This document shows positions 6,276 through 14,079 of a DNA stretch of 64,000 nt, one piece after another. Under the pieces are notes generated by a model that was given only the letters and a program-made list of their open reading frames with translations, was not told the DNA's origin and did not search any database. The stretch is from positions 168,168 to 232,167 of the forward strand of contig NZ_ATUW01000004.1 of NCBI RefSeq assembly GCF_000420405.1. The letters run 5' to 3'. Position 1 is the first letter of the stretch. Every line of letters begins with the position of its first letter. A program made the position numbers and the translations under genes. The stretch is from Winkia neuii subsp. neuii DSM 8576. Lineage in GTDB: Bacteria; Actinomycetota; Actinomycetes; Actinomycetales; Actinomycetaceae.

Positions 6276-7162
6276 CTTTCTTCTGCCCTCTGGCGTTCTT
6301 TTCTACTGGCGCGCACGTACAAGAAAACGCCAACTACGACTACAACTACACCGCATCCCAAAACTGCGTAGCCATAGGGGAAACTCTTAGTTCGAGAAGC
6401 TACCGGTCTAGCGGGTTCTTTGGAAGTTGACGAGTCCAACATTTTGCCAGTCCAACGTTGCCCGGCAGCAGCTAGCGGATCAGTTTGAACCGCAAAGCGC
6501 AAGAACGTTTCGTAAGTTTTTGGTTTAGGCCCTTCGACACGCATTCGAATTGCCACTAGGTGTACTCCCGGCTTTGTAAAAACCCAGTTAGCGTGTGCAT
6601 GGGAGCCAATTTCAGTGAAAATGGGTTGGGCCTTATTTTTTTGCGAACTCCATAACAAACGCGGTTTAGAAAATCCCCCATCTTGTTCAAAGACACTGAA
6701 TTGGCCGGGACCCTTGTGGCCACAATATTCTATAGTCACTCCCCTGGCAGCTTCTTTCGCCAAGGCCGGATCCCCGCTAGACCAACCTAGCCAGGGAACT
6801 CCCGCAATCTGAGCCTGAGGAATCACCCACACTCGCTGACCAGCGGATGCACCCGTAAAATCGTATTCGGTGCCCGCAGGTAAATTTTGCAGTGCCTTAT
6901 CCGACAGGGCAAAAGTAACGTCTTGTGGATGCCTCCATACGGGCACATCCTGCGAATCGTCGCGCACCATAATTTGGGCACTGCCGCCCTGCACCCGCAC
7001 CCCCATGTCCGCATGCCCCGCAGCAAATACTTTATTCTCGCCTAGCGGGGCAACCTGTTCGTCTTCTGAAATTATCTGATCTAGTTCGTCAGCTTGAGCT
7101 AGAGGCAGGTTAGCGACACTCAGGGCTAAAGCCGTAAAAATTAGTAGCAGTTTTCTTTTCAT
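6272..7162 (-). CDS. Membrane-anchored surface protein with one TIGR03769-type (choice-of-anchor M) domain
   Basis: An exported protein of 296 residues: Sec signal peptide at 1-25 (KRKLLLIFTALALSVANLPL, cleavage near AQA), one actinobacterial surface-anchored domain (about 45-215) containing HAHANWVFTKPGVHLV, and a C-terminal transmembrane helix (about 260-282) followed by a basic and charged tail. The domain is therefore displayed outside and held in the membrane, without a sortase motif. The ATG at 7162 is chosen because GGAG lies upstream and it overlaps the preceding stop as ATGA; a longer frame from 7177 lacks this. Likely role: an accessory metal-handling surface protein of the ABC system, inferred from operon and domain. 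Confidence 0.85.
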   Translation of the reverse strand: MKRKLLLIFTALALSVANLPLAQADELDQIISEDEQVAPLGENKVFAAGHADMGVRVQGGSAQIMVRDDSQDVPVWRHPQDVTFALSDKALQNLPAGTEYDFTGASAGQRVWVIPQAQIAGVPWLGWSSGDPALAKEAARGVTIEYCGHKGPGQFSVFEQDGGFSKPRLLWSSQKNKAQPIFTEIGSHAHANWVFTKPGVHLVAIRMRVEGPKPKTYETFLRFAVQTDPLAAAGQRWTGKMLDSSTSKEPARPVASRTKSFPYGYAVLGCGVVVVVVGVFLYVRASRKERQRAEER

Positions 7163-8610
7163 TGTTTCTCCAGACACCTGCGCAAAGAGTTGGCATTAGC
7201 GGTCATCATCTTTTCGTAGGTGTTGATTTTTTCCGTAAAACTATCCCCGTAAATGGGGCAAACCTTAATTCCTAGTCTTTTAGCCGTTTCGGTTAGATCT
7301 TTGGATCGCTCCGTTAGATTCGGCTCTAGGAATACGGCCCTCACCTTCAGGTTTTGCAACGTTCTGGTGAGCGCTATTAGGTCTCGGGTGGAGGGTTCCA
7401 CCCCCGGGTTGGGACTGACAAACCCGGCGACTTTTATGTTGTAGGCGGCAGCCAGGTACCCGTAGGCATCGTGTGTAGTAACGAGATGCCGAGCAGAGGT
7501 GTCTATGGCCGCAATCTGGCTGCGCACATACCTATCTAGCTTTTCGAGTCGCCCGACATATTGGGACGTATTTCTTTCGTATTGGACCGAGCCCTCAGGA
7601 TCTACTTCTTTCAGGTGGTCGCGGATCACTTTGGCGTAGGCAATACCCGCTTTCACGTCTTGCCACATGTGGGGGTCCACCTCCCCGTGGACGTGTTTAC
7701 CTATTACCCCTTGGGCTAGCATGTAAGTTTCGTGTCCCGGCCGGCCAAGGAATCTAAACCTTGGGTCTGGAGGAATTTGGGCGAGGGCGGAGGGAGGCAC
7801 CACAATTACGGTCTTTGCGGGGTCAAACTGGGCCTTAGGCTCCCCGTTTTTGCCATCACCGACAATTAAGATGCGCCCCCCGGTAGCCGTAATGTCTTCG
7901 TGTCCCCCTTCGAGTGGGTATTTGTTTTTAGTTTGCCTGTAGCGGGCGGGATCCACGCCTACGGCAAAGGTAAAAGTTTCCTTGGCCCGAGCCGAAGCGA
8001 AGGTCAACTCATAAATTCCTGGCTTCGTAAAGGCCCAGCTCAGATGCGTATGCGCGCCCGCAGGCAGATCTACGCCATCTGAGCGATCGATTCCGTCAGC
8101 GGAATTTATGTACACCTGGGGACTTCCAAAGGAGGTGGTTAGGTAGGTGCTTACCTCGCCTGGCCCCCGTTTATTTACCAGTGAAAGGCGAGTATTTTCG
8201 CCCTCGACGCGCATCCCCAACCACACAGTGTCTAAAGCTGCATCTTCTACCAGAGGAAGCATTTTTACTCCATATTTTGGGGTTTCCTCGGCAACCTTGA
8301 CCACCTGCGAGCGGGAGTTTTCGATAACTGTACGGACAAGAGCTTGTTCTTCGAGCAGCAGATGATTAGTTAGCGCCAGCGAAGAGTTCGCAATGGCCCG
8401 CACGTCGCGCAGCGTGGGTTCGTAGGTGTGTGGGTCTGCCCCCGGCTTTACCAGAGAGGTGACTTGGGCCCGGTCACCGGCAACATTTTGAGCAATGTCA
8501 GCCAGTACCGGTGTAGTGGCTACTACCTGCAACGTTTCGTTCTGCGCGGCAGGCGTGCAGCCCGTACAGCCTGCGCAGCACAGCAAAACGAGCGCGATCA
8601 GTTTGCGCAT
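7159..8610 (-). CDS. Metal-binding lipoprotein with an inserted surface-repeat domain (anchored repeat-type SBP)
   Basis: A 483-residue substrate-binding lipoprotein of the ZnuA/TroA class (TIGR03772-like). The signal peptide MRKLIALVLLCCAGCTGC carries lipobox candidates at AGC/TGC. Family metal ligands are visible: His in GADPHTYEP (about 60), His in VDPHMWQDV (about 315), His in TTHDAYGYL and Asp in IYGDSF near the end. Between the first and second ligand lies an inserted TIGR03769-type domain (about 115-250) with GAHTHLSWAFTKPGIYELTF. The start at 8610 gives a proper lipoprotein signal; the frame is open to 8724, but that extension has no signal features. It overlaps the upstream gene by 13 nt and the downstream one by 4 nt. 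It captures metal for the adjacent permease and ATPase. Confidence 0.9.
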   Translation of the reverse strand: MRKLIALVLLCCAGCTGCTPAAQNETLQVVATTPVLADIAQNVAGDRAQVTSLVKPGADPHTYEPTLRDVRAIANSSLALTNHLLLEEQALVRTVIENSRSQVVKVAEETPKYGVKMLPLVEDAALDTVWLGMRVEGENTRLSLVNKRGPGEVSTYLTTSFGSPQVYINSADGIDRSDGVDLPAGAHTHLSWAFTKPGIYELTFASARAKETFTFAVGVDPARYRQTKNKYPLEGGHEDITATGGRILIVGDGKNGEPKAQFDPAKTVIVVPPSALAQIPPDPRFRFLGRPGHETYMLAQGVIGKHVHGEVDPHMWQDVKAGIAYAKVIRDHLKEVDPEGSVQYERNTSQYVGRLEKLDRYVRSQIAAIDTSARHLVTTHDAYGYLAAAYNIKVAGFVSPNPGVEPSTRDLIALTRTLQNLKVRAVFLEPNLTERSKDLTETAKRLGIKVCPIYGDSFTEKINTYEKMMTANANSLRRCLEKQ

Positions 8611-10157
8611 TTGCGGCGCGCCACAACGCCCAGCCCGAAGACGGCAAGACCCGCAGCAAAAACTGCCAGTGGGCCGGTGAGTGCAGACGAACCGGTGGAG
8701 GCAAGACCTGAGGGCGGCGTACACTCCTCCCCTTTTGAGTTGCGCCAGACTTTTCCGCCGGTGCCAATTTTGGCACCTAGGTCAAAGTGCCCGTGCATAC
8801 TTCCCTCGCCCACCTTGAAGTGCAAGGTTGTGTGTGCGTTCATTTCTTTGCCGTCCTTGCTTTTCGCGGTCTGGGTGATGCCTACTTTGTAGAGCCCAGG
8901 TTTAGTGAAGATCCAATTTGGGTGCACGTGAGTGTTGTGAGGAATTTCAACCTGGCCCGTGGCAGTATTGTTCGCTCCGGTGAACCACTTTTGTCCCACT
9001 ACTTCGCCGAAATTGCCGGAAGTAAACACGTACATGTTTCCGGGTCCTGAGAATGAAGACAGTTTCCAGCGAACCGGCCCGGTAGTCTTTTCCAGGAGCG
9101 ACTCATGCATGGTATTCGCCCCTAGCCAGGGCACGTTCTTTGTCTGGGTGCTCCCTATCATCCAGACGGTTCCCTTTGGTACGGGGCCCATCTGGGTGGG
9201 GAGATTTCGCCGAGCGGCCTGCCCTAGCGGAAATACTATCGAGCTAGGATCCACCCATTTGGCGGGTGCGCTGCGGTCGTCTTTTAGCACAGCTTGAAGG
9301 CTTTCTCCAGAGTTTTCGACTAGCTTGCAATCTTCACCTTGGGCCTCTTCTGCCCCGCCTGCGTCTTTCTGGGCAGTTTCAGTTGCACTTTGGTTGGGTG
9401 TTGCAGCGGAGGTCGGCTTAGCATCTGCATTTTCGGAAGTCCCGGCTGCCCCCGCTTGCGCCAGCGGCGCCGGTGTGGCGGATTTGCCGTTGCGTTCATT
9501 TTTGTTGCTGTCTGCGCTACGGTCGAGCCCCGCACCTCCTACTTGCCAAGCGTATACGTGCGGGCGGCTTGTGAGCGTTTTCCCTTCCTTTTCGGTTTTT
9601 GCCACGACTTTCATGGTGTAGCGCCCCGGTTTTTCGAACAGCCAACTAGCGTGGGTGTGACCTGGCCTCTCTTGCACGATTTCGCTACCCGAAGTGAGGG
9701 CAAAGCCCCCATTGGCCACCGCCTTCAAAGCCCCTAAGTCGTTTTGGAATGCGAATACTCGCCCGGGCCCAGCTACTTCAAGGAACTGCAGAGTAACCTT
9801 TTCGTAGCCCGCCTTTGCTACCCCCTTGGTGTCCCATCCAGGCCAGAGTAAGTTGGCGCTCGAGTTTTCCGGAAGTAAGTAGCCGGGAACTCCAAGGTCA
9901 TTTATAGAGGTCGTTTCTGTCTGCCAGGCTGCGTCTTTGACACCCAAAATAAGTTCTTCGGGCTTGAAGGTACCGCCCTCAAACCTGTCTGTGGGATCCA
10001 CGTGGGCGTTGAGGGTAAGGGTATTTTCGGTCGCCGAGACCGTGAATATGTCCGCGTGCCCCTGGTCGATATAGTTGGGCGCTGCGCTAGCGCTCGGCGA
10101 CAGTGAAAGAGCCAGTATGCCAGAGGCAAGGGCAGCAAGTATTTGTTTTACGGCCAC
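8598..10157 (-). CDS. Wall-anchored protein with two TIGR03769-type domains
   Basis: A 519-residue secreted protein, first gene of the metal operon (TIGR03773-like). The signal peptide is residues 1-25 (ILAALASGILALSLSPSASA). Two surface-repeat domains lie at about 28-205 (with GHTHASWLFEKPGRYTMKV) and 280-455 (with NTHVHPNWIFTKPGLYKVGI), joined by an Ala/Gln/Glu-rich linker. The C-terminus has a sortase-like motif LASTG (about 486), a hydrophobic helix and the basic tail RRKCAN, so it should be attached to peptidoglycan or stay in the membrane. The start is GTG at 10157 behind AGAAAGG. The Zur-like palindrome at 10176-10207 lies just upstream, pointing to zinc-dependent repression. The His pairs are candidate metal ligands. 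Confidence 0.87.
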   Translation of the reverse strand: MAVKQILAALASGILALSLSPSASAAPNYIDQGHADIFTVSATENTLTLNAHVDPTDRFEGGTFKPEELILGVKDAAWQTETTSINDLGVPGYLLPENSSANLLWPGWDTKGVAKAGYEKVTLQFLEVAGPGRVFAFQNDLGALKAVANGGFALTSGSEIVQERPGHTHASWLFEKPGRYTMKVVAKTEKEGKTLTSRPHVYAWQVGGAGLDRSADSNKNERNGKSATPAPLAQAGAAGTSENADAKPTSAATPNQSATETAQKDAGGAEEAQGEDCKLVENSGESLQAVLKDDRSAPAKWVDPSSIVFPLGQAARRNLPTQMGPVPKGTVWMIGSTQTKNVPWLGANTMHESLLEKTTGPVRWKLSSFSGPGNMYVFTSGNFGEVVGQKWFTGANNTATGQVEIPHNTHVHPNWIFTKPGLYKVGITQTAKSKDGKEMNAHTTLHFKVGEGSMHGHFDLGAKIGTGGKVWRNSKGEECTPPSGLASTGSSALTGPLAVFAAGLAVFGLGVVARRKCAN

Positions 10158-10175
10158 GATGTGCCTTTCTAAAAT

Positions 10176-10207
10176 CCCTATTGCAAACGGTTATCGTTTT
10201 AATAGGG
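10176..10207 (-). promoter_or_regulatory. Zur-like operator of the metal ABC operon
   Basis: AAACGGTTATCGTTT (10185-10199) is a near-perfect palindrome resembling actinobacterial Zur boxes (TGAAAATGATTATCATTTTCA type). It is framed by CCCTATT (10176-10182) and AATAGGG (10201-10207). It ends 19 nt upstream of the GTG start at 10157. The same 14-mer, AAACGGTTRTCRTT, occurs in the same orientation relative to its gene before the wall protein at 14080. Confidence 0.7.
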
Positions 10208-10293
10208 TAAAGCCGCCGAGTCTCACTGTCAACATGGCAGCCTTTAAACAAATTGAGCGCCGGCCAAATGCCGACGCCCAACTAATTTGCGAC

Positions 10294-11037
10294 CTAGTAA
10301 ACGGTCAATCCGCGGCTGCGGAAAATATCCCTAACCTTTTCGGCGGCCTCTTTAGAAGGCGGTTCCACGTCCTCGAGCTTGTAATCGATATTCAGATCCG
10401 CCCACTTGTCGCGAGCCATCTGGTGGAACGGCAGCACCTCAAGGCGCTCCACATTTGGCCACTGAGCCACAATGTCAGCTACTCTTTCGACATTATCCTT
10501 CTGGTCGGTCCAGCCAGGAACATCCACGAAACGAATCCACACCCTATTGCCGTTGTCAGCCAAGCGCTGACCGAACTTCAACGTAGGCTCCAAGGGACGA
10601 CCAGTGACCTTCTTATAGATTTCAGGGTCACCACTCTTGACATCCATCATGACCAGATCCATTAGATTCAAATCATCGTCTGAGAAGCTGGCACCCATGA
10701 AGCCACTAGTGTCGATGTTCGTGTGTATGCCATTCTTCTTGCAGTCGCGAAGCAGCCGCTTGAGGAAAGTCGGCTGCATCATCGGTTCGCCGCCAGAAAA
10801 AGTAACTCCTCCTCCGGTGGCATCAAAGACTGGCTTGTACCGTACGATCTTCTTGATCAAATCTTCTTCGCGCACTGCGGTGCCGTCACGCATCTTCCAA
10901 GTATCGGGATTGTGACAATAAACGCACCTCAGCGGACAACCTGCGAGAAAAACAGTCAAGCGCGTACCAGGGCCATCGACCGCAGTCACTAGCTCCCAGG
11001 AGTGTACCGACCCTATTTCTCCGGCTCGTACCGCCAT
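10294..11037 (-). CDS. pflA: Pyruvate formate-lyase activating enzyme (radical SAM)
   Basis: A 247-residue cytoplasmic radical SAM enzyme that installs the glycyl radical on pyruvate formate-lyase. The cluster motif CPLRCVYCHN gives Cys34, Cys38 and Cys41; TAVDGPGTRLTVF precedes it and GGGVTFSGGEPMMQ follows (SAM-binding GGE). The frame is open to 11199, but ATG 11037, with AGGA upstream, gives the family's usual length (E. coli PflA is 246 residues) and puts VHSWELVTAVDGPG at the normal N-terminal position. It follows grcA on the same strand, 164 nt downstream of its stop. The organism therefore makes formate and acetyl-CoA from pyruvate without oxygen. Confidence 0.93.
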   Translation of the reverse strand: MAVRAGEIGSVHSWELVTAVDGPGTRLTVFLAGCPLRCVYCHNPDTWKMRDGTAVREEDLIKKIVRYKPVFDATGGGVTFSGGEPMMQPTFLKRLLRDCKKNGIHTNIDTSGFMGASFSDDDLNLMDLVMMDVKSGDPEIYKKVTGRPLEPTLKFGQRLADNGNRVWIRFVDVPGWTDQKDNVERVADIVAQWPNVERLEVLPFHQMARDKWADLNIDYKLEDVEPPSKEAAEKVRDIFRSRGLTVY

Positions 11038-11201
11038 CAGATGTTCCTGACGGTTCATCTGCGGCGCATCGGTAACGCCTGCGAGCCCGGCCCCCTGCAG
11101 ACGGGGGACCTCGTACTCTAGCGGTTCGGGGCGATACTCACCGGTCGAGCCTTCGCTCTCCCAGCTCGTATCGCCCCGAGCTGTAAGTGGTAGAACCAAA
11201 C

Positions 11202-11453
11202 TTACCGAGTTGCGTGGAAGGTACGCGAGATCACGTCGAGCTGCTGCTCACGGGTCAGGCGCACAAAGTTGACTGCGTAGCCGGAAACGCGAACGGTCAA
11301 CTGCGGGTACTTCTCGGGGTGCTCCATGGCATCCTCGAGGGTTTCCTTATTCAGGACGTTGATGTTGGCGTGGTAAAGGCCCTTTACACCACCGTTGTCG
11401 TGACGGGCCGCCTTCATCGACTCCATACGCTCTTCGAAAGTCTTAACTGCCAT
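11202..11453 (-). CDS. grcA: Separate glycyl-radical domain of pyruvate formate-lyase (GrcA-like)
   Basis: An 83-residue protein equal to the C-terminal domain of pyruvate formate-lyase. The motif RVSGYAVNF carries the radical Gly at position 58, preceded by [20 protein letters not shown] and followed by [14 protein letters not shown]. It resembles E. coli GrcA (YfiD), which rescues damaged PFL. Here, however, the neighbouring pflB lacks this domain altogether, so this protein must supply the radical for normal activity (inference). It has its own ribosome site GAAGGAGAATAGGA before the ATG, lies 46 nt after pflB and is in another frame, so this is a real separate gene and not a sequencing frameshift. 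Confidence 0.93.
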   Translation of the reverse strand: MAVKTFEERMESMKAARHDNGGVKGLYHANINVLNKETLEDAMEHPEKYPQLTVRVSGYAVNFVRLTREQQLDVISRTFHATR

Positions 11454-11499
11454 TCCTATTCTCCTTCTCTTGGTTGCTTATAGGACGTTTGTGTTTTGA

Positions 11500-13581
11500 C
11501 TAACCCTTTTTGATGAAGCCAGCATCCATGATACCAACGAGGTTGGTAATCTGCTCATCCTCAGTGCGTCCGAGTGAGGACGGAACGATGGTGTTGGTGA
11601 GCGAGATGCCGTCGAGGGCATCCTTGTAGTCGAGCTTGCCAACAGAGAGCATCGATGCCAGCATGCCGTGGGTGTCCATGCCGTTCTCCGGGTTTGCACC
11701 AGGTGCGAACGGGGTGCCAGCCTCGTGGCCCGACGGGAAGGCGCCTGTAGCCTTGCCGTAAACGACGTTCGAGGTAATGGTCAGAACCGACTGAGTCGGA
11801 ATCGCATCGCGGTACATCGGGATGGCCTTGATCTTGGACATGATCGTGTGAACGATCGTTGCCGCAATATCGTCGGCGCGGTCGTCGTCGTTGCCGTAAA
11901 GCGGGAAGTCGCCCTCGGTCTTGTAGTCAACTACCAGACCGGTCTCGTCGCGAACCGGAGTGACCTTCGCGTACTTGATCGCCGACAGCGAGTCCGCAAC
12001 GATGGACAGGCCAGCAATGCCGCAGCCCATAGTGCGCACTAGCTCCGAGTCGAGCAATGCCATTTCCATTGCCTCGTAGGCGTAGCGGTCGTGGCAGTAG
12101 TGAATGATGTTCAAGGCCTCTACGTAGGTGCCGACTACCCAGTCGAGCATCTTTTCGTACTTTTCCCAGACCTCGTCGAAGTCCAGCGGGCCGTCGCCCT
12201 TGATGGGCTCGTAGCCTTCCATGATCTTCTTGCCAGAGACCTCGTCGCGGCCACCGTTGATTGCGTACAGCAGAGCCTTAGCAGCGTTCACACGAGCGCC
12301 GAAGAACTGCATCTGCTTGCCAACGCGCATCGGGGAAACACAGCAGGCAATTGCTGCATCGTCACCCCACTGCTGACGAATCTGTTCGTCAGCTTCGTAC
12401 TGAATCGACGATGTCTCGATAGAGACCCTAGCGCAGAAGCGCTTGTAGCCTTCGGGAAGCTTCTCGTTCCAGAAGATCGTGATGTTCGGTTCCGGAGCAG
12501 GCCCGAGGTTTACCAGGGTCTGCAGCAAGCGGAAGGAGGTCTTGGTTACGAGCGAGCGTCCGTCCTCGCCGAAGCCCGCGTCAGTCCAGGTTGCCCAGTA
12601 GGGATCGCCCGAGAAGATCTGGTCGTAAGCCTCGGTACGCAGGAAGCGCACGATACGCAGCTTGATGACCAGGGAGTCAATAATCTCCTGAGCACCCTTT
12701 TCATCTAGTATGCCGCGCTTGAAATCGCGCTCGAAGTAGCAGTCGAAGAAAGCGGACAGGCGGCCGATGGACATTGCCGCGCCATCCTGAGACTTGATGG
12801 AGCCAAGGTATCCGAAGTAGGTCCACTGGACAGCTTCCTGAGCAGTGGTAGCAGGCTTGGAAATGTCGAAGCCATACTTGGAAGCCATGGTCTTCAGCTT
12901 CTTCAGAGCCTTGATCTGCTCGGCGTGCTCTTCGCGGTAACGAGACCAGTGCTCGGAGAAGGGCTTGTCGATGTAACGATCCTTGTCCTTCTGCTTCTCT
13001 TCGATCAACTTGTCAACGCCGTAGAGGGCAACGCGGCGGTAGTCGCCGATAATGCGGCCGCGACCATAAGCATCGGGAAGACCTGTGATGATGTGAGAAG
13101 AACGAGCTGCGCGAATGCGCGGGGTGTAAATATCGAACACCGCATCGTTGTGGGTCTTGCGGTACTTGGTGAAGATCTTCTTTACTTCAGGATTTACTTC
13201 CTTGCCCGCCTCTTTGATAGCGGTCTCGACCATTCGCCAACCGCCGAACGGCATCATCGCACGCTTCAAAGGAACGTCAGTCTGGAGACCGACGATTACA
13301 TTGTCGTCTTCGCTAATGTAGCCAGCATCGAAAGCGTCAACGTCGGCCGGGATGTCGGTGTCAACGTCGTAGACGCGCTGCTTGCGCTCGACCGAGAGGT
13401 ACTTGCTGTCTAGAGTGTCCCAAACGCGCCGGGTCTTTTCAGTGGGCCCTTCCAGGAAGGACTCGTCACCGTCGTAAGGGGTGTAGTTCTTCTGAATGAA
13501 ATCCCTGACATCAATCTGATTGGACCAGGATCCTTCTTTGAACCCTTCCCAACCCTCAAAGGTTTCTTCTGAGTTTGACAC
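11500..13581 (-). CDS. pflB: Pyruvate formate-lyase catalytic subunit lacking the glycyl-radical domain
   Basis: A 693-residue formate C-acetyltransferase. The catalytic Cys pair is in IACCVSPMRV (Cys413-Cys414, matching Cys418-419 of E. coli), with KSQDGAAMSIGRLSAF and SGHEAGTPFAPGANPENGMD also conserved. E. coli PFL is 760 residues; here the chain ends at TNLVGIMDAGFIKKG, where the flexible loop before the radical domain would start. The missing part is encoded by grcA directly downstream (693 + 83 residues is close to the full length). The start is GTG at 13581 with AAGGAG upstream. The two proteins must associate for the radical Gly to reach the Cys pair. Reaction: pyruvate + CoA to acetyl-CoA + formate. 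Confidence 0.95.
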   Translation of the reverse strand: MSNSEETFEGWEGFKEGSWSNQIDVRDFIQKNYTPYDGDESFLEGPTEKTRRVWDTLDSKYLSVERKQRVYDVDTDIPADVDAFDAGYISEDDNVIVGLQTDVPLKRAMMPFGGWRMVETAIKEAGKEVNPEVKKIFTKYRKTHNDAVFDIYTPRIRAARSSHIITGLPDAYGRGRIIGDYRRVALYGVDKLIEEKQKDKDRYIDKPFSEHWSRYREEHAEQIKALKKLKTMASKYGFDISKPATTAQEAVQWTYFGYLGSIKSQDGAAMSIGRLSAFFDCYFERDFKRGILDEKGAQEIIDSLVIKLRIVRFLRTEAYDQIFSGDPYWATWTDAGFGEDGRSLVTKTSFRLLQTLVNLGPAPEPNITIFWNEKLPEGYKRFCARVSIETSSIQYEADEQIRQQWGDDAAIACCVSPMRVGKQMQFFGARVNAAKALLYAINGGRDEVSGKKIMEGYEPIKGDGPLDFDEVWEKYEKMLDWVVGTYVEALNIIHYCHDRYAYEAMEMALLDSELVRTMGCGIAGLSIVADSLSAIKYAKVTPVRDETGLVVDYKTEGDFPLYGNDDDRADDIAATIVHTIMSKIKAIPMYRDAIPTQSVLTITSNVVYGKATGAFPSGHEAGTPFAPGANPENGMDTHGMLASMLSVGKLDYKDALDGISLTNTIVPSSLGRTEDEQITNLVGIMDAGFIKKG

Positions 13582-14012
13582 GTCTAACTCCTTATTTGCT
13601 TTGACGCTCAGTATCAGTTGTCAATTCTGAGTTTACGTGATCTAACGCAGGCATCAAGGGGGGCGTTCACATGTGCCCAACACCACTAAAGCAAATCTAG
13701 GACTTACGTCCACAATTGCGAGTATGCAACCCTTCCACCCCCCGTTTTTTGCGGCAAATCCGCCACTGACCTGCTAGGACGTTACTACCTCGCCGACTCG
13801 TTTGGCACGCTCCAACGAAAAACCAGATTAGTTTTTACTTACCATTTGCTTTTTTTACTGTTTTTAGTTCCCCGGCTCACATAAAATTTCAATTTATTTT
13901 CCCAAAAAGCTGGAAGTGAGAAAAATAATATTTGGGCGAATGTCGCGATTTAAGGCCGATCTGAATGCCTGCGCCCACAAATTCTTCCAAGCGGAAGCGC
14001 CGCAAAAGGCAG
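13582..14012. other. AT-rich divergent intergenic region between pflB and a wall protein gene
   Basis: About 430 nt without a gene. Near pflB, on the minus strand, a TTGACA element and AAGGAG are visible, so the pflB promoter is probably here. The central part (13820-13950) is rich in A/T runs, as in upstream activating or bent DNA. I find no clear FNR, Rex or CRP palindrome. Confidence 0.4.
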
Positions 14013-14059
14013 TTGACGTCGAAGCCTCAATACCAGACAATCGTTAATGACAACCGTTT
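14013..14059 (+). promoter_or_regulatory. Promoter and Zur-like operator of the wall protein gene
   Basis: A -35 box TTGACG (14013-14018) is followed by a 17-nt spacer and the -10 box GACAAT (14036-14041). AATGACAACCGTTT (14046-14059) covers the expected transcription start; its reverse complement, AAACGGTTGTCATT, matches the operator before the metal ABC operon. A repressor bound here would block initiation directly. Confidence 0.7.
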
Positions 14060-14079
14060 TCTATAACAGGAGGGGCCCG

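Noticed and set aside
8611..8724. N-terminal extension of the metal-binding lipoprotein
   Set aside because: Would add a Cys/Arg-rich stretch before the lipoprotein signal and overlap the upstream gene by over 120 nt.
11038..11199. 54-residue N-terminal extension of PflA
   Set aside because: No family counterpart; the internal ATG has AGGA upstream and gives the standard length.
12091..12708. 205-residue forward frame
   Set aside because: Antisense to pflB; conserved enzyme on the other strand explains the open frame.
13660..13690. CACATGTG-centred palindrome upstream of pflB as a Rex/CRP site
   Set aside because: The spacing does not fit Rex, FNR or CRP/GlxR consensus sites; a short palindrome of this size can occur by chance.
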